DNA from: Paragyromitra xinjiangensis
Taxonomy: Eukaryota; Ascomycota; Pezizomycetes; Pezizales; Discinaceae
Length of the DNA: 64,000 nt
Direction of reading: 5' to 3'
NCBI GenBank assembly: GCA_038503065.1
Contig: JBCAMK010000007.1
Location: 2,108,001-2,172,000, forward strand
The translations under genes and the position numbers were made by a program. The notes beneath the pieces were generated by a model. The model saw nothing but the letters and a program-made list of their open reading frames with translations. It was not told where the DNA came from and made no database searches. Each line of letters opens with the position of its first letter. Position 1 is the first letter of the stretch. This document shows positions 36,458 to 50,310 of this stretch, piece by piece.

Positions 36458-38341
36458 CTATTCCCCATCTTTCATCATCTTTTTCTGCTGTTCATAAGTG
36501 ACACTACTTCCATTCTTCAGATGCGGTTCATAAGCCCCTCTACTCTTCTCCACGATCGTTCCATTCCAACAATAAGATTCAAAACAATCCTTACATACAC
36601 CCTCACCGTACCCAACAGTATTCGCACTTCTCTCTCTCGCCCTCTGAAGAATCGCACATGCAAGACATTCCTGCCAATCTTTATTTCTATCACCTCCTAT
36701 CTGTTCTACTTGCCCTCTCCCATTCCCTATAAACCCGTCAATCTCAGCATCATTATACTGAAGCTTAAACGTTGACGTATTAGTATAGTAATCAAACGGA
36801 GTATTCGGCAGATAAACCACCAACGGTGGTATCGGACCGCCGCCTGAGTGATTCCGGCCATCACAACCGAAGAAAGTCGGTCTTTGGTTTAAGCCTAGTG
36901 CTACAAAAGTGTCAAAGCCAGGAACAGAGGGGAATGAAAGGGCATTGGTATATGAGGCGTTGTTATTGATTCGGCGATAGGTGTGTATAAGTGAGGAGCC
37001 ATTGGGCCAGTGATATCCTGTGTCGGCGGAGGAATCAACGGCTAGGATTACGTCTACTTGTCGTTCGGGTTGGAGGAGGGGCCAGAAGGGGATGTTTTGG
37101 TTGTCTTCGCCGCCGTCGACGAGTTCGAGGGTTGAGAAGTCGGCTACTGAGCTGTTTCCGGGGTTGTAGGATTGGAATGGGTTAGGGTACTGTTTGATCC
37201 ACGGTCAGTTCAATATCCTCTGGTCAGTTCGTATCGGCTTTTAAGTGAGGGAATAAGTCTCATGGGTACGAACCTCCGCAATATCATCATTCCTTTTTGA
37301 AAGCCTGTTTAAAATTGGAGCCACAATATCCCTAAGAGCAGCACCTTCAACACCCGAAAGCCCCTCTCCAAGTCTTGACAGGACACTGTTGAACAAGCTC
37401 GAGCTCGTTCCCATCACGAAACCTGCATAATCAAAACCTTTGACACAAGTTCCATTACTTTGCACCCCATCATTCATTCTAGTCCCCAAATACTCCGTTG
37501 GATAGAACAGCCGTAACTCCCGATCCCAACTCCCAAACTCATACGGACTAAACTCGTATATAGTAGCATTATTTTCCGCTAGAATCTCCCCTTCCCTCCT
37601 CCCATCCGAGATAACGATCGGGAACGGCATGCTCCCATTCCGAAAACTCCCCACATTACGAATACTGCTCCAAGTCGTGTTAACCCCACCTTTACACCTG
37701 TCAACCAATTGGCGACCTAAAGCCAGCCCCCAATAATCCGTGATACTCGTCGAGAAATGCGCCTTACTCTTCTGCTCTACCTGATCTTTGATAGAGTCCA
37801 GATATGCCAACGTATCTTCCACACCGCCAGGAGTCACCAGGTCTTTGTGGAGCTGCCATGTGTTTGCTCGTAAGGAAGGGACGGTAGCGAAGTCGTTGAC
37901 GGATGAGGATCCAACCATCCAATTACCGCCAGAGAGACCCACGAGATAGTCCATTCCCTGCAACAGACCGGCAAATTTGCTGCTAGATGTCCGGGAATCG
38001 AGGGCATTGAAGATTCCGGCAGCGTTGAGCATGGCTCTGTATCCGCCGCCGGAAAATGCAAGTGCGGTGGTTGTGTTTGTGAGGTAGGACTCTAATTGGT
38101 TTTGGGAGATCTCAGGAAATGTGGAAGCGAGGAATCTTGAGAGGGACTTGGATCGTAGGGATGTTGGGCTTGACCGCCGTGATGATATGTAGATGCTTTC
38201 ATTGGGTGAGAGAGATGTAGCTGGGCGGATAAACGTGATATTGGTAGGACAAGATATGGTATGAGGTGCGTACGGTGGGGGCTTGACTGATGTGGCAGTC
38301 CAGAGGTGTGTTAGGCAAATGAAGATGGAGGAAATACGCAT
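36458..38341 (-). CDS. secreted phospholipase B / lysophospholipase
   Basis: Exons 38341-37274 and 37189-36458 on the minus strand give 599 residues, the usual size for fungal PLB. A signal peptide (MRISSIFICLTHLWTATSV) precedes the cPLA2-like catalytic domain. Visible active-site elements are the GGGYRA loop (Arg102), the nucleophile motif GLSGGNW (Ser137) and the LVDGGEDNQN motif with Asp381. There are many N-glycosylation sequons and conserved C-terminal cysteines (CLACAILQRARE, CKDCFESYCWNGT). The enzyme removes fatty acids from phospholipids and lysophospholipids at the cell surface or outside. The 84-bp intron joins GAE to YPNPFQ without a frame break. No C-terminal GPI signal is seen, so it is probably released. 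Confidence 0.92.
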
Positions 38342-41300
38342 AACTCGGTAGCTATTGCAATGATTGTAGTTGGGCCGGGGGAAAGGGGACTTATCATCTA
38401 CGTCTGTTTGTGGTTCTAATAAGAGCTCGAGCGCAATCGAAGGTAAACTAAATGTAGCTATAGTTCTCTTCTATGAAGTAAAGCTGAAGAAGAACAACAA
38501 CGCAGCATCGTGACGTGGGTACTCGATCACGGTCGCTACAAGGCTGAGGGAGTTGCTTCCACCATCGCGTGGAAGCGACAGCTGCCTCCCAGCTATCTTG
38601 GTATATCCACCATAAGCGAGACTTGAAATTTCAAGTGCCTATGCATTAAGACTGAAAGGTAAATCAAATAGTAGATCTTCTCTCCGGAAAAAAACGCAAA
38701 AATGCCATTGTAGAGACGGGCTATTGATCACTTTCTCATGCCTCAGGGATAATAGATTTGTACACTAGGCTACCGTCCTCCCGCCCATTCGTTCTCGCTA
38801 ACCCAAGAAATAGTATCCCCTGATCTGCTTGTGGTTTAAATAACCTTTGAATGTTTCACTGTACTTTAGCTACATGACCTAGTCGGTAAAGGAGTTGACA
38901 GTCCTTTCTCACCAATCGCATCAGTGTTGCACAAGGAATCTGAGATAATTCCACCTCGATAGGTATAGAGTTCTGCGTACTTTGAATAGGTACAGTTCTC
39001 TTAGCTAGTGTCACGATTGAGTTCAGCACGAGCTGTCCACCACATTGAGGAAAACATGGGGATAGTGTGGGAACCTGAACTCAAACGGAGGAATGTAAAA
39101 GGCGGATCGCTGAGAATAGACCGAGTTTTTTCGGCTTTTTAAAGCGAGACAAAGCCTTAAACAAATAAAATCTTCAAAGACGGGTTGCATGCATTTCCAC
39201 TCGAATTACTTCTCAAAATTATGTTGTGGGAATTCAATCGGTCTGTTTTTAACTCTAGAAATCAACTTACCACTACAGGTTTGCTAGATCATAATTCAGA
39301 TATTGCCAAACGCTCCAAAGGCACCTAAAAGGCATTCTGATCAAGACCGGCACCGACACCCATATGACGTTATGCTAGCAATATCTACTCACTTCAGATA
39401 GTAGTCACGGCGTTACCTGCTGAGGTTAGTCCGTGACAAGTGTCTCATTTAACAGGGTAACCCTCGCAACCGCCGAGACCTCGGAAGCACAAATGTGACG
39501 TTGAGCTCCTGGGCACAATTACAATACTTCACGACTATTTTGTACTCTATCCTACTTCAACACTTAAGCTTTCTTGACACCAGTCAAAGCTGTCAAGAAC
39601 TGGAATATATGAATCTTATCAAATAGCAGATACACAGTCACCGCCAAATTCAAAGATTGCCTACAGCAAAGACCGCAGCTCGGCGCGTTTACTGCATGAA
39701 ATATGATATCACAACTCTTGGTATGATTCTAAGACATCCGGGGCATATGCATGCCATCTGCTGAACTAAAGCATACGGCTAATAGTCCCGAGTGTCGAAA
39801 TGTCAATTGCACTAATCTTCGGGTGTGATCGGGTGGAGGCCCTCTATTGAGAACTACTGTCGGTAATATCAATTAGTTTATAGCTGACAACACTATGGCT
39901 AGGGGATGTTTGTTGCATATCTGTAATATTTAGCTTCCGTAAGTTTCGCATGTACATATGTACGGAATCATAAGAATTGTATGGCCTCGCTGGAGTTTTA
40001 ATTTTATCCCTTCTCCACTGACCCTACGTACCTACACAAGTCGGTAGCGAGAAAATTTTCTCTTGCCCCCCGCTGGCAGATCTGTACGAAAGTGATACAT
40101 CCTTCACAATGTAGGGGTTGCTTTTTGGCGGTTTTATTCGGTTTCAAACCATATGTACGCGTTATGTACATCACTGCATGCAAAGTACACCAAACTCGAT
40201 CTTCGAAAGTTACCGGGCTACTTCCAACCTTAGTACCTGCATATGCATATTGGTCCCCCGAGATTTGCTTTTCGTATTTCCTTCGGAGAGACAAAACACG
40301 CGGAACTTGTGGCCGGGATACAAAGCAAAGACCTATAATTGAATTACCGAGACGTTGGGAAGGTCTGACAACATGGCCGCTACCTTCCTATCAGAGGATA
40401 GCATGCAATCCCGACTTCGCGGTTATCCGATCGCAAGATCTCACTTACCAGGGATATCCCACAGTTGTAAAAAATAGGATCAACTGTGCTCTTTGGCATG
40501 TTTTCCCGAGGTAACCGTTTATAGCTAGGATCCGGACTCGAGGACTTACCGGCTGGTATCTCCACTGAGTCCGAGGCGCTGGAGAAGTGGGGAATATCAT
40601 TACGGATACTCTTACGAATTAAATCATTAACTATCACTCGCCTCGGAATCTGTGTAACACTCCATCGCAGAATGATCAACCTCAAGGGTTTTTCTCCTGC
40701 AAAGTCTCCCGCATTGGTAAGAAAATTTCTTTTAGAGACAATCTGAGCTGAGAATACCAGGCTTTGCATGAACTTTTTGCAGGAAATCCCAGGTAAATTA
40801 CGGCCGTTCATGCAAGCCACGATCTCGCTGCATTTTCCCACTGGCCAAGACTGTACGTGCGTTTTTCGAGACGACAGATCACCTCTCAGCTATTCATCTA
40901 TCTCACCCTGCGTTCGATTTTATTCTTACCCTTGAGCAAGCACGCCTACAAATGCTAATTCCGACCGCATTCTATGCAATGAACCTGGTAGCCGGTGCAC
41001 GAATGAGGTATGGTTGAAAGATTCCCATCTTGATCATTTGATGGTGAAAAGATATTCTGAATAAAGACAAGAAAACCCGGAATAACTTTGTAAACAAAAT
41101 GACCAACAAAACCAACTAAGAGAGAACCCCCCCATGCTTGAAAAATATATGAAGTGAAATAATACAGAGCATGTAGATGTAAAAGGTAAGAGAATAATAG
41201 CAAATATACCAATCCGAACGAAAAAGAGCAAAAAACAAAAGCAAAAAACAAAAATGAAGAGAAAAAAAATGCCTTCCCGAATATTTTCCTCTTTGCCGTC

Positions 41301-41503
41301 CTTGCGCCAGTTTTTTTTTGGAGTAAAAAAGACAAACCGATGCCCGAAACCGAAACCAAACAAAGAATTTTCCCCCAGTCTAACACACCAAACTTAAACA
41401 CGCGCCAACATAGACAAGATATGTAAAAAAAACCGCCCTGAAGGGTTGTAAACGCAATCGGGATGAAATTTGAGTCGAGGTAAGAAAGAATTGCCCGAGA
41501 CCA
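38342..41503. other. intergenic, no supported gene
   Basis: About 3.2 kb. The minus-strand frame 40380-40841 (153 codons) has no recognisable motif and overlaps other short frames. 40960-41400 is strongly A/G-rich on the plus strand and is probably the 3' UTR of the next minus-strand gene. Confidence 0.4.
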
Positions 41504-42010
41504 TTAATTTGGCCTGTAGAAATTTCTAGGTGTGGGATAGGTTTGAGCGCGTGTCGACTTTGGGGACTCAACAACCCGCAGTTGCTGCAATGCGACTTCT
41601 GCAGCGTCTTCCTTCGCGTTGTTGATGTGATCTCCATCGTACCAATACCGAGCCAACGCACATATTCGCCCTGGGAGGTCGGCGGAGGCAGACCAAGCAG
41701 TGCGACAGCCTAATATTCACGAAAGGATGATTGTCAGCCTTTTCAATCCTTGAGACCTCCGGAGTTTTCTCGGGAGAGTGAGGTCCTACCTCGTCTATCA
41801 GAAAAGATCCTAAATACTGGGGTCCCTAAGCCGGATTTTTGGCAGTGATCTATTGTCGGGAAATTTGTTAATTTTGATTCGTTTGTAGCTTGTGAGATAG
41901 CTGAAATCATCGAAAAACCAGGCGCAGTTCTACTAACCAAGAAGTTTGTCTTGCCAAGGCGAACTAAAAGTTTGAGCTGGGGAGGAGCTGGGGGATCCTA
42001 GGGAAGACAT
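41504..42010 (-). CDS. small dsRNA-binding-motif-like protein (112 aa, three exons)
   Basis: Exons on the minus strand: 42010-41938, 41849-41790 and 41709-41504, with introns of 88 and 80 bp. Spliced, the frame is continuous and gives one compact domain: WQDKLLDHCQ, then GTPVFRIFSDRRG, RTAWSASADLPGR, and finally ARYWYDGDHINNAKEDAAEVALQQL. This is the alpha-beta-beta-beta-alpha pattern of a double-stranded RNA-binding motif, ending in the typical A-K-x-x-A-A-x-x-A-L helix. Small fungal proteins consisting of little but such a domain exist and are uncharacterised. The basic residues usually seen before the last helix are reduced (NNAKEDAAE), so protein rather than RNA binding is possible. It was found only by joining exons; no single long frame covers it. 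Confidence 0.72.
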
Positions 42011-45000
42011 TTTGTAGTGGAGATTGAAGTGTTTAGAGTTGTATTCTTGCGGGATGATATTGATCCTGGAAGGCGAGGAGGAAGTATTTATACTGGGTTG
42101 ACTTAGACCACGGTCCTAATTGGTGTTTTCGAAATTGGTGTTGAAGTTGCTGTTGCTATTGCTGTTGTTGCTCTGCTGCTGCTGCTATTATTCTGGCGAT
42201 TGCTGTGATCGCCATGCTTTTAAATCCCCTGAGGCTGAAAAAGAGTCTGCAATCAGTCTGTCGAAAGGCATGCGAAATATGCGTGGTGAAGTCGACGAGA
42301 CCTGTAAGGCCGGCCCTGGACCCTGTCCCGGTGGGGGCGTGCATGTTGCATGAGCAAGGGGCTACTGAGTTGTAAACTACCACGGTGGACCACAGGTGCT
42401 CGGGCTGCAGAGATTGTTCGACCGAGGCTTCCATGGAAAGTAGTGACGTCCAGTACGTGCAAAGATGCGCGTCCCAAACGAAAAATAGCATGTATTGCTG
42501 TGCTGTTCTTTCTCGTTCGTCGTTTGCAAAGTTGGAAGCCTGCCAGCTCACAAAACTTCGGATCCCGATGGGTTGTTACTCGTAAGTCGGGCTCCTACTC
42601 GTGAGGCGTCTCATCTACCTCGAATCTGTAAGATCTCCACCACGTACTCACCCTTCACTGATCGAACTCAGCGGATAGATAGACGTGAAAAAAAAAATTA
42701 AAAAAATGAATTTGCCCTCGTAGTAAACACAATTGGGAAAAAGTACCGTGGTACCAAACAAGAAGAGGCAAGACATACTAGTATGCATGTACTCCAGCAA
42801 AGGGGTAATGTAAGAGAAAAACCTCCCCTGGGGGATTAACAGTGCAGATTAACGATTTACCTGAATGCGTAACCTCAGATCTTAGCTGGTATTTCCAGAA
42901 ATAGTCGGTTGGGCTGCTACTGGAGAATTTTACAGCGATCTGGGCTACGTTGCGCTCCAGTGATTCGCTCGGTTTGCTGTACTCACTTGGCCGTTGATCT
43001 GGACCCCTGCCTGTCAAGAGCACCAGAATGAACTAAAAGTATTGAAGGGGTTTCTTCTGCATCTTGTTTCATGTTTCGGTTCTGGCTGTTTGTCAAACTA
43101 TCAAGTTGCGTTCCAATGGATACGAATGGTATTTTTCGTTCAACGGGAGCCCCTGTCTTCCCACCCAGAGACTTAAGCCCGTATATGCAGCTTTTAGCTA
43201 CTAACTTTTGATCAACTGAGTTTATTTATTAAATTTCACTTTATATTTCTCGATCAAAAGCATCACTGGGCTACAGCGCTCCAGGATTGTAGAGCCCTGG
43301 GCACAGAAAACTAGGCTAAGATCGGTGAGAATCAATGTTAGACCTGGAGTAAATGGCCTTGAAGACTAATCTTTTAGTGCCCAGTGTAGTGACGATGACA
43401 CAATCATAAAAAGGTACCGTGTGATTGGAGATTTGGAAAGCATCAAGGGTTTTCAGATTTTGACTCAAGCCGAAGATAAAAACAGACCTTGTGTAAATAC
43501 CAACAAGATAGTTCAATCTCACGGATACGTGACGACTTGTAACTTGCAACAGCTAGGCGGATACTTACATAAGGTGAATAGTGGGGTCGAACCTGGATAG
43601 CTTCTCATTTGCGAGCCACGAACGCGTTAATGCCTATGATTGCTCGTGAATTTCCGTTGCCCCGCTTGCTCTCTAAACCCCCCAGCCAATCCACGATGAT
43701 CCCCCGCAATAAGGATCAACCATCCAAAATAACAAGAGATAAGTGTGGGAAACCCCAAAGAGGAACATACAGAATGTGGGGTTTTGGCATCAAGATGCCC
43801 CAACATGGAGAAACCCCCCCCCTCATCTCCTAAAAGTCGCATCAAATCGTTATTTGAGGATCTGGATACCTACCACAAGAACTATTTCCACACTCTGATA
43901 TTGACAAGCACTCAGGAGTTGATTGGCGACCAATTGACGAAGATTAGTTCCAATATCCTGGATCATTCAACGAAAAACAACATCGTGAGCTTGGGCTGGG
44001 TTCATTGTTCCACTCCTGACCTCTATTTGGTTAGTCAATGAGTATTTATATGTCGTGATTATATCAGCGTTACACCTCATTCGCTGACGGCAATTGGAAG
44101 TTGAGGATGGTTGCCGAGTCAAGATGAGCCGGTGTTGTCGTGGACACCTCCGAACCAGAACAGAGGATGCAGATGCAGAAGCTACGCCAATGAAGCCCGC
44201 TGCCAGCCCGCATTAAGCTATTCCACGACACGTACTCTGCGAGTGGTGTCGCAATATATGTACTTTCCCATCAAAATGCCAGAATTTGTCTTCAGTTGGG
44301 CATGCTGACAGCTCGAAATGGCCGGGTAGAGCATGTTGCCCTTTCCCTCGTGTAACGGCTTCTCGCCGTTTTGAGTGTGACTGAGGGACTGCTAATTTTC
44401 GGTTTGGGAGAAGCTCTTCAGGATCTTTTTTTTTTTTTTTTAATCGACCTGAAAGCACGTTATATTTTATCACCACCATGTGTTCGACTGACAACTACAG
44501 CTTTCCTGCATTTATCACCTTGAAAAAAAGAGTATCCAAGCGTATCGCGGATAAGCTAGACAGAAAACGGGAATTGTGCAATAATTGGCACTTATGGAAG
44601 CCGGGACCCATAACACGGTTCAATTACCTTTCTCGCAGTTCGTTCAAAGCAACTCTTGCGCAGGCCGATCATTAAGCCATCAATACCGTCCGTCTGGAAC
44701 CACGACATGGGCACGATGCCCAGAAACAGTAAGTAGAATAAACAGCAGGCAAAGGCTGGACCACGTGTCAGCAGTCATATCACGTCTCCTTGCATACGAG
44801 AAACAGCGCCGTTTCCTCTTGATCCATTGCTCAGTGCGCAGACCAGAGAGAGGGAAAGGGATTTTGTACTCTTCGCGAACCACCGAGTAGTTCTCGCATC
44901 AATCTGACCCTCTGAGAAGAAAGAGCCTCAAGATTTCGATAATGATGTTTGTTGTGCGCGACCTATTGTGCTATTCACAAACCGTGCAGCGTAATGCCTG

Positions 45001-48000
45001 TAAATTCACCGAAGCACAATTGGTTCCAATCGCCTAAAAGCACCCGTTACAGTCTGGAGAGGGCAAACAGGCAAAAACCTAGACCCGGTTACCGCTATTG
45101 CCCATGCTTCCAATTGTAGCTTGTTTGGCGCTCGGGTTATCGTCTTAAGTATTTTCCCCCGAACCCGGTTTCAAGACAATCTCCGATCATCTGTGCATTC
45201 TCTAATCGGAATGAGGTTTCTCCGGGTTAGGGATGGAAATTAATTGGCGTTCATCCAAAAATTTGAGAGTAAAGCGTCACATGTAGCAAGTGTACGCTCA
45301 TATACAACTTGAATAGTTGATAACCTGAGGGTAGCCGCTGGCGCATCCTTGAGTGCTCCAACCTGGTCTAATCCACAAGTACCCGGAGGGACCCTGGCAG
45401 CTGTGGGGAAAGAAAGAAAAAAGCCGAATCACACTTTTCAAACACTCCACTGCTCACCCCTGTCATTGATATGGCCATATAGTTGTATCTTTCGTCTTGT
45501 CTCTTGACGCTGCACAAAATGCTAGCTGTCCTACAATGACTTCATTGTGCCTGGTTCAAATATTTATGGGGTCCGCGCCCGGCGTACAGTTCTCGTTACA
45601 CGACTCGCGCGGCAGCCTGGCAAGGTGAAGGCTTAATGGCATAAAACATGTCCAATCAGCTCCGAAGCCCTGAGGAATCTCCAGATGGCACAACGAACCG
45701 TATATTCCTCGATGGATATTGAAACGTATAATCGCATCTAGTTATAGAAAACTATATGGAACCCTAACAACACGCGACGATTCATTTGACGGAACACAAA
45801 CCCGCCCCCTGATGGCACATACATACAACCTGTTAGCAGTCAACAAAGGTCTTTACAGGTGTTAAAGGAATATATTATTTATGATAGTGGTGTGATGTTA
45901 GAGTAGATGAACATATCGCTGTATGACAATGGCATCTCTACGTGATGGAGTTTCGAATATGCATCTCCAATGTGGGCGATAAAAGTAACAATTGCAATTG
46001 ATCATACTATGAATATACTACTAGTAGATGTATCACGTGTGGTGGCCGCAATTGGCCGAAAAAAGGGAAAAAAAATCACGCCGAGTACGCAGAAAGCACG
46101 CAGAAATGGTTTGACTCAACAATCCACCCATTTACGCAGTCCCCGCAAGTAATACGCAGATGATCACCACTACCCTTAAAATTTTTAGGAATCGGAGGCA
46201 ATTCTTTTTCTTCCCCTGGAGTTCGCGCAGATGGAAGAGAGGGTCAAAGCGTCGGGAAGTGCCTGGCAAGTTGAAAGATTCTATTAGCTATAGGTGCAAC
46301 ATTTGTTAGCATACGACTTTGATGGCTGGCACCTGATGTGACAACCGTCCCGTACAGCCACGTAATAAGCCCATAGGGAGCCAATGACCCAATCTCTGGC
46401 ACATTCACTTGATATTACTCTGCGGTGGACTACGTTGACAGTCAATACCATGATTTTGGGACACGGCTCTGTCCAATAACATTCTGCATATCATGCAAGG
46501 CTGCTTACCATGGTAAGAGATACCTACACGAATCGGTTAGTTCCTAGATTCAGTGTGAAACGCCATCGCGCATGCCTCTATCGATAGCGGGGAACTTTGC
46601 TATCGTACCTAGTTATTTGATATATTGGCGAACAAACTGAGATCAGAAGGGTGGCTTTTCGGCGCTGGCAAGGGGTAAGGAGTATGGAATATATTGAAGT
46701 CTGAAACAACGGAGGCATCTTTCAAAGTTCTTTGATGGATTTTATCTCCACAAAGCTTTGCTCTGGTATTGTTAGGCATAAACCTCATGATTTCTCGAAA
46801 CCAAAGTATTGCAACATAGCGTATCACTCGCTGGCGTCGGACCAGGTGCATATTTTTATCCTTTATTTACTTGAATAAATGCATTCATCTACCTAAGTGA
46901 GATATGGAACAAACTGATGCATAACTTGTCTTATTTCTTTTTCTTTTTAGGCCCTGCATAAAATACCACACTACATGTATGTAATAGCGTGCCCTAGAGT
47001 TTGTCCAAGGAAGTTGACAGTGATCCATAACGGAGATGTGTCCAGCCGCCACAGTACATATACAGGAGTCAATTTGATACATAAAGTCACTCAAGATCTC
47101 AACACAGCGTTTGACAAGTATACCTTTTGTCAGCGAGGATAAACAGCAGTTAGCTCTAGTTCACAGAATAAGGCAGAGCTATTAGCTGGGGCGGATATTT
47201 CGGGATAAAAGCCGCTAAACCTCAATAACATAGCGGTGAGTTAGTGCATAAATAACTATCAATCCATCGATTGATATATTACCTAAGGAGGTGGCGCCGA
47301 TCGAACATTTATGATTTGAGGCTTCCCATTACTAGTAAGACTAAAATATTAAGCCTAAGGGGTAGGGACGGCATAGATAGGTGTTGAGATTGGCTATGGA
47401 ACACGGGCTACGAAGGAGATCGTTAGCCGTGGGTATGTACAGAAGCTAGTATCTTCGGCTTGCTTAAATGATATTGAAAGAGCACCTCCGTTTTCTGGCA
47501 GGCAACATACTCAACCACTCCAAATATGCTCTACTCTCGAAGAGCATTCGTGAAACATAGGCAGTCGGCCTGGTAGCTCTTGTTATCTAATTGGATCAAG
47601 CACACGGGAAAGATCTTGGCAGTTGTAGGGGGAAATAACTCCTCGGCATGATCAGCGACATAACTATACTTACATTAGTATTATGTGCACTCGCTTTCGG
47701 CGGATGGGGCCCAGGTGCCGGAGGTCAATTCTATCATGAGATCTTCCACGGGATTTTGCCAGATTGAAGCTCCGCCCAGCATGTAAAGTAAGCTTGTGTA
47801 ACAGACGCGGCAGTAGCAGCCAGAAACAACGATCCTATGCTCAGCTGCAAGGCAAACCGTTGAGGTCTTTACTGTATGGCGATCGGCTGATTCATTTTCT
47901 CATAGAGGCTACCGGAAAGATTTCCGCGATTCGCGCCAAATGGCTTATATAATTGTAGAAACGTAATTTTAAACTTTCCATTGTTTCAGTATCTAACGCC

Positions 48001-49668
48001 ATCATGGTGCATTGGCCATGGCTTATTCTTCGGCGATTACTAAACAGACTAGGAACGCTTCGTAAGCTCCTGATATAAATCACAAATTATCACTCGCCAC
48101 ATAGCATGTAGGTTACTTATTAAGCTATCCCGCCAAGTACACACGCTGATTGTGAAATATTGTATGTCGCGGTTCGTGAGCGACACCAAAACTAAAAAAC
48201 GCATATATCTGGATTGGCTCCTCCACAGACCCCACTTGTTTAAGTTCTGTAGAGAATGAAGAGAGGTCCCTGCAGATTTGGTGCCTATAGATAAATTTGG
48301 CTGAAGCGCGATTCCCGAGCGGAAAAGATGAACAAGTGAAGTGGGCTCGTTGTTGGTCTTTAGATTGAAAAGATAACTCCTATAATATGTGGAGGTGATT
48401 GTTAGCGGGATAAAAACAGGCTTATACCTACGACACAAGTTCAAGCTGAACTAATCGATGTTATCATGATGTCACTTTCTTTTGCAAAGCTGGGCTGCCC
48501 CCACTTATATCCTGTAACATCAATGATATTAGTAATAGCTTCGGCATAGAGGTATAAGCACGCACTATTTTAGAGCTAGAGGGTGGAGTACTGGACGACC
48601 TTTAGGTCCTCTCTTCAGCCCAAACCTATAGGAAATCTAAGCAGACTTCATTGAGCAACAGTCAACTACAGTACATATGGCAAGTGAGTATGTGTAAGAA
48701 GCACGAATGTATGGTGGATAGCTCTCTGACTGTGTCGATCGCACAATCAAAGTCCAATTGTATAAGCTAAAGTGGCGTGTCGTGTAGGAGCTTAGCTGGC
48801 TGGGGCCGCATCACGCAGCTATCTTGTGTAAGTTATGTCATTTATATACCACAAGATAGAAAAGCACATACCTGATTCTCCGATTTTTTCAATATGCAAT
48901 TTTATTGTGTGGAGTCGGGACTAGTACTCAGTAAATCCAAGGACAGCCCACCGGCAGTACTAGTCAAAATCGCGTCAAATGAAATTATTATATCAATCTG
49001 CTTGATGGCCTAGCTGCCGACCCTCCCTAATTGACGTGAGATTCAACCCTCTACCTTAGCAATCTTTTGCTTTTTCTTATACGCGAAGAGTAGTATACAC
49101 ACCCTTGAATAGATACAGAATCTTCACAAATCCGCCAGTGGAAAACGCAGGTCTGCTACACCAATTACAATGTATAAGACGCTAGTCTCGTGTGCTAGTC
49201 TCATGTATTAATTATACACATTATTCAGGCGTATAAATAGAGAGCGGTCATTTCTATTGCAATGGAGTATCATCTTAGCTACACATCACCTAAGAGGTGC
49301 CTATACAATGTCATGCATTTTATTTGTTACCTTTCCGGGTTATAGAACTACATGCAGTTCACGCAATACCTAGGTCTTAAGCTTTGTACCACGTGCACAG
49401 AGTAATCCGCTCCTGGTTGATCAACTTGCTCTTGGGACTACTGAAATCTTAGTGGTTTTTGGGATCGAATTCGAAGTTCACTAAACTTTTCCTATTTTTC
49501 CTTTTTTTCACGCTGAGACATATCTATATGGGTTAAGTCCGGTCGCCAAAACGGCACCTGCTATTCTCATTTCCCCGCAAAAACACGGAAGAGCCTCGTG
49601 AACACACAGCTTAATCCACCTACTAAAATGTACACCTTTAAAATAGATTTCGTTCACTAGCGGGCATC
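42011..49668. other. gene-poor stretch, about 7.7 kb
   Basis: Mostly AT-rich sequence with many stops. It includes a short CTG-rich microsatellite at 42145-42185 and a 17-nt T run at 44425-44441. The only frame with somewhat protein-like composition is 43805-44041. No RNA gene could be recognised by eye. Confidence 0.4.
43805..44041 (+). CDS. doubtful small ORF (78 aa)
   Basis: Frame from an ATG at 43805. It starts MEKPPPSSPKSRIKSLFEDLDTY and continues with leucine/threonine-rich helical sequence (FHTLILTSTQELIGDQL). Composition is protein-like, but no motif is recognised, and a GTTAGT near its end could be a splice donor to an unseen exon. It may be a chance frame. Confidence 0.25.
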   Translation: MEKPPPSSPKSRIKSLFEDLDTYHKNYFHTLILTSTQELIGDQLTKISSNILDHSTKNNIVSLGWVHCSTPDLYLVSQ

Positions 49669-49890
49669 ATGTGCTTTTCCTATGAAAAGGGCATCGGGAG
49701 ATGTATTTGGAAAGGTGAAGAGGTGGTTTCTAAGGGAAATTCGCCAGAAAAACCTAAGCATCATGATATCAGTAAAGGCACTAAGAATGCGAGTTTCGAG
49801 GAGGAATTTAGTTCAGCTAGAAGCCTGTTGGCTTTAACATATTCGAGCAGGTGCTCAGCTGCAGGCGATAGGAGCTCTGTAGCCGCCTAA
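49669..49890 (+). CDS. doubtful small ORF ending at the LINE insertion site (73 aa)
   Basis: Starts MCFSYEKGIGRC, reminiscent of but not matching the small Cys/His family, and is otherwise Ser/Lys/Glu-rich. Its stop codon (49888-49890) lies inside the target-site duplication of the adjacent LINE fragment, so the insertion did not truncate it. No homologue recognised. Confidence 0.2.
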   Translation: MCFSYEKGIGRCIWKGEEVVSKGNSPEKPKHHDISKGTKNASFEEEFSSARSLLALTYSSRCSAAGDRSSVAA

Positions 49891-49895
49891 GCGAT

Positions 49896-50310
49896 TGACT
49901 GATTGATAATTCATACACACAGCCAGCCCTTGGGCTATGGTGACACACTCATAACACTTGGGCTTGACGAAAGAAATAATTAATATTATAAAACACATAA
50001 TACATGAACCACAACCCCACCATAAAACCATAAACATAATAACAAAATCTATCCATAACAAGACAAAACCACATTTTGACAGCCATCCCTTTACATTTTC
50101 CATGCAATTCTTATCGTTCGAACGTTCCAGCTCTCCATAACTCCACTCTAGCTCTTCATTTTCTCTCTCGCCTCCTCCCTTTGCTTCTCTCCACCCTCGC
50201 TTAAATTCCGCCCATCTTGCTTGTATATAGTAGGAGTGCTATCGACAATTCGGTTCCTAACGCCTCCCTTGTCTCTTCTCTTTCGTCTAGACTGAACATG
50301 CATTCCGTAA
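49896..50310 (-). mobile_element. 5'-truncated Tad-like LINE 3' end (415 bp)
   Basis: Minus-strand copy of the same element as at 59864-60568. Shared blocks include TGCATGTTCAG, GGAATTTAAGCGAGG, GAGAGAAAATGA, ATGGAGAGCTGGA, GGAAAATGTAAAGGG, a T/G-rich 3' UTR, and the terminal CCATAGCCCAAGGGCTGG followed by an (AATC)n tail. It is bounded by an imperfect 14-bp target-site duplication, GC(C/T)GCCTAAGCGAT, at 49882-49895 and 50311-50324 (13 of 14). Only the last codons of ORF2 and the 3' UTR remain. Confidence 0.82.

Noticed and set aside
40380..40841. 153-codon minus-strand frame
   Set aside because: No family resemblance; overlaps another frame on the plus strand; likely chance in a long intergenic region.
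42145..42353. CTG-rich stretch with an open frame starting in poly-Leu
   Set aside because: Microsatellite-driven frame without other protein features.
44425..44675. 17-nt T run followed by a frame starting MCSTDNYSF
   Set aside because: No target-site duplication found for a retroposon, and the frame lacks the CxH and CxxC of the small Cys/His family.
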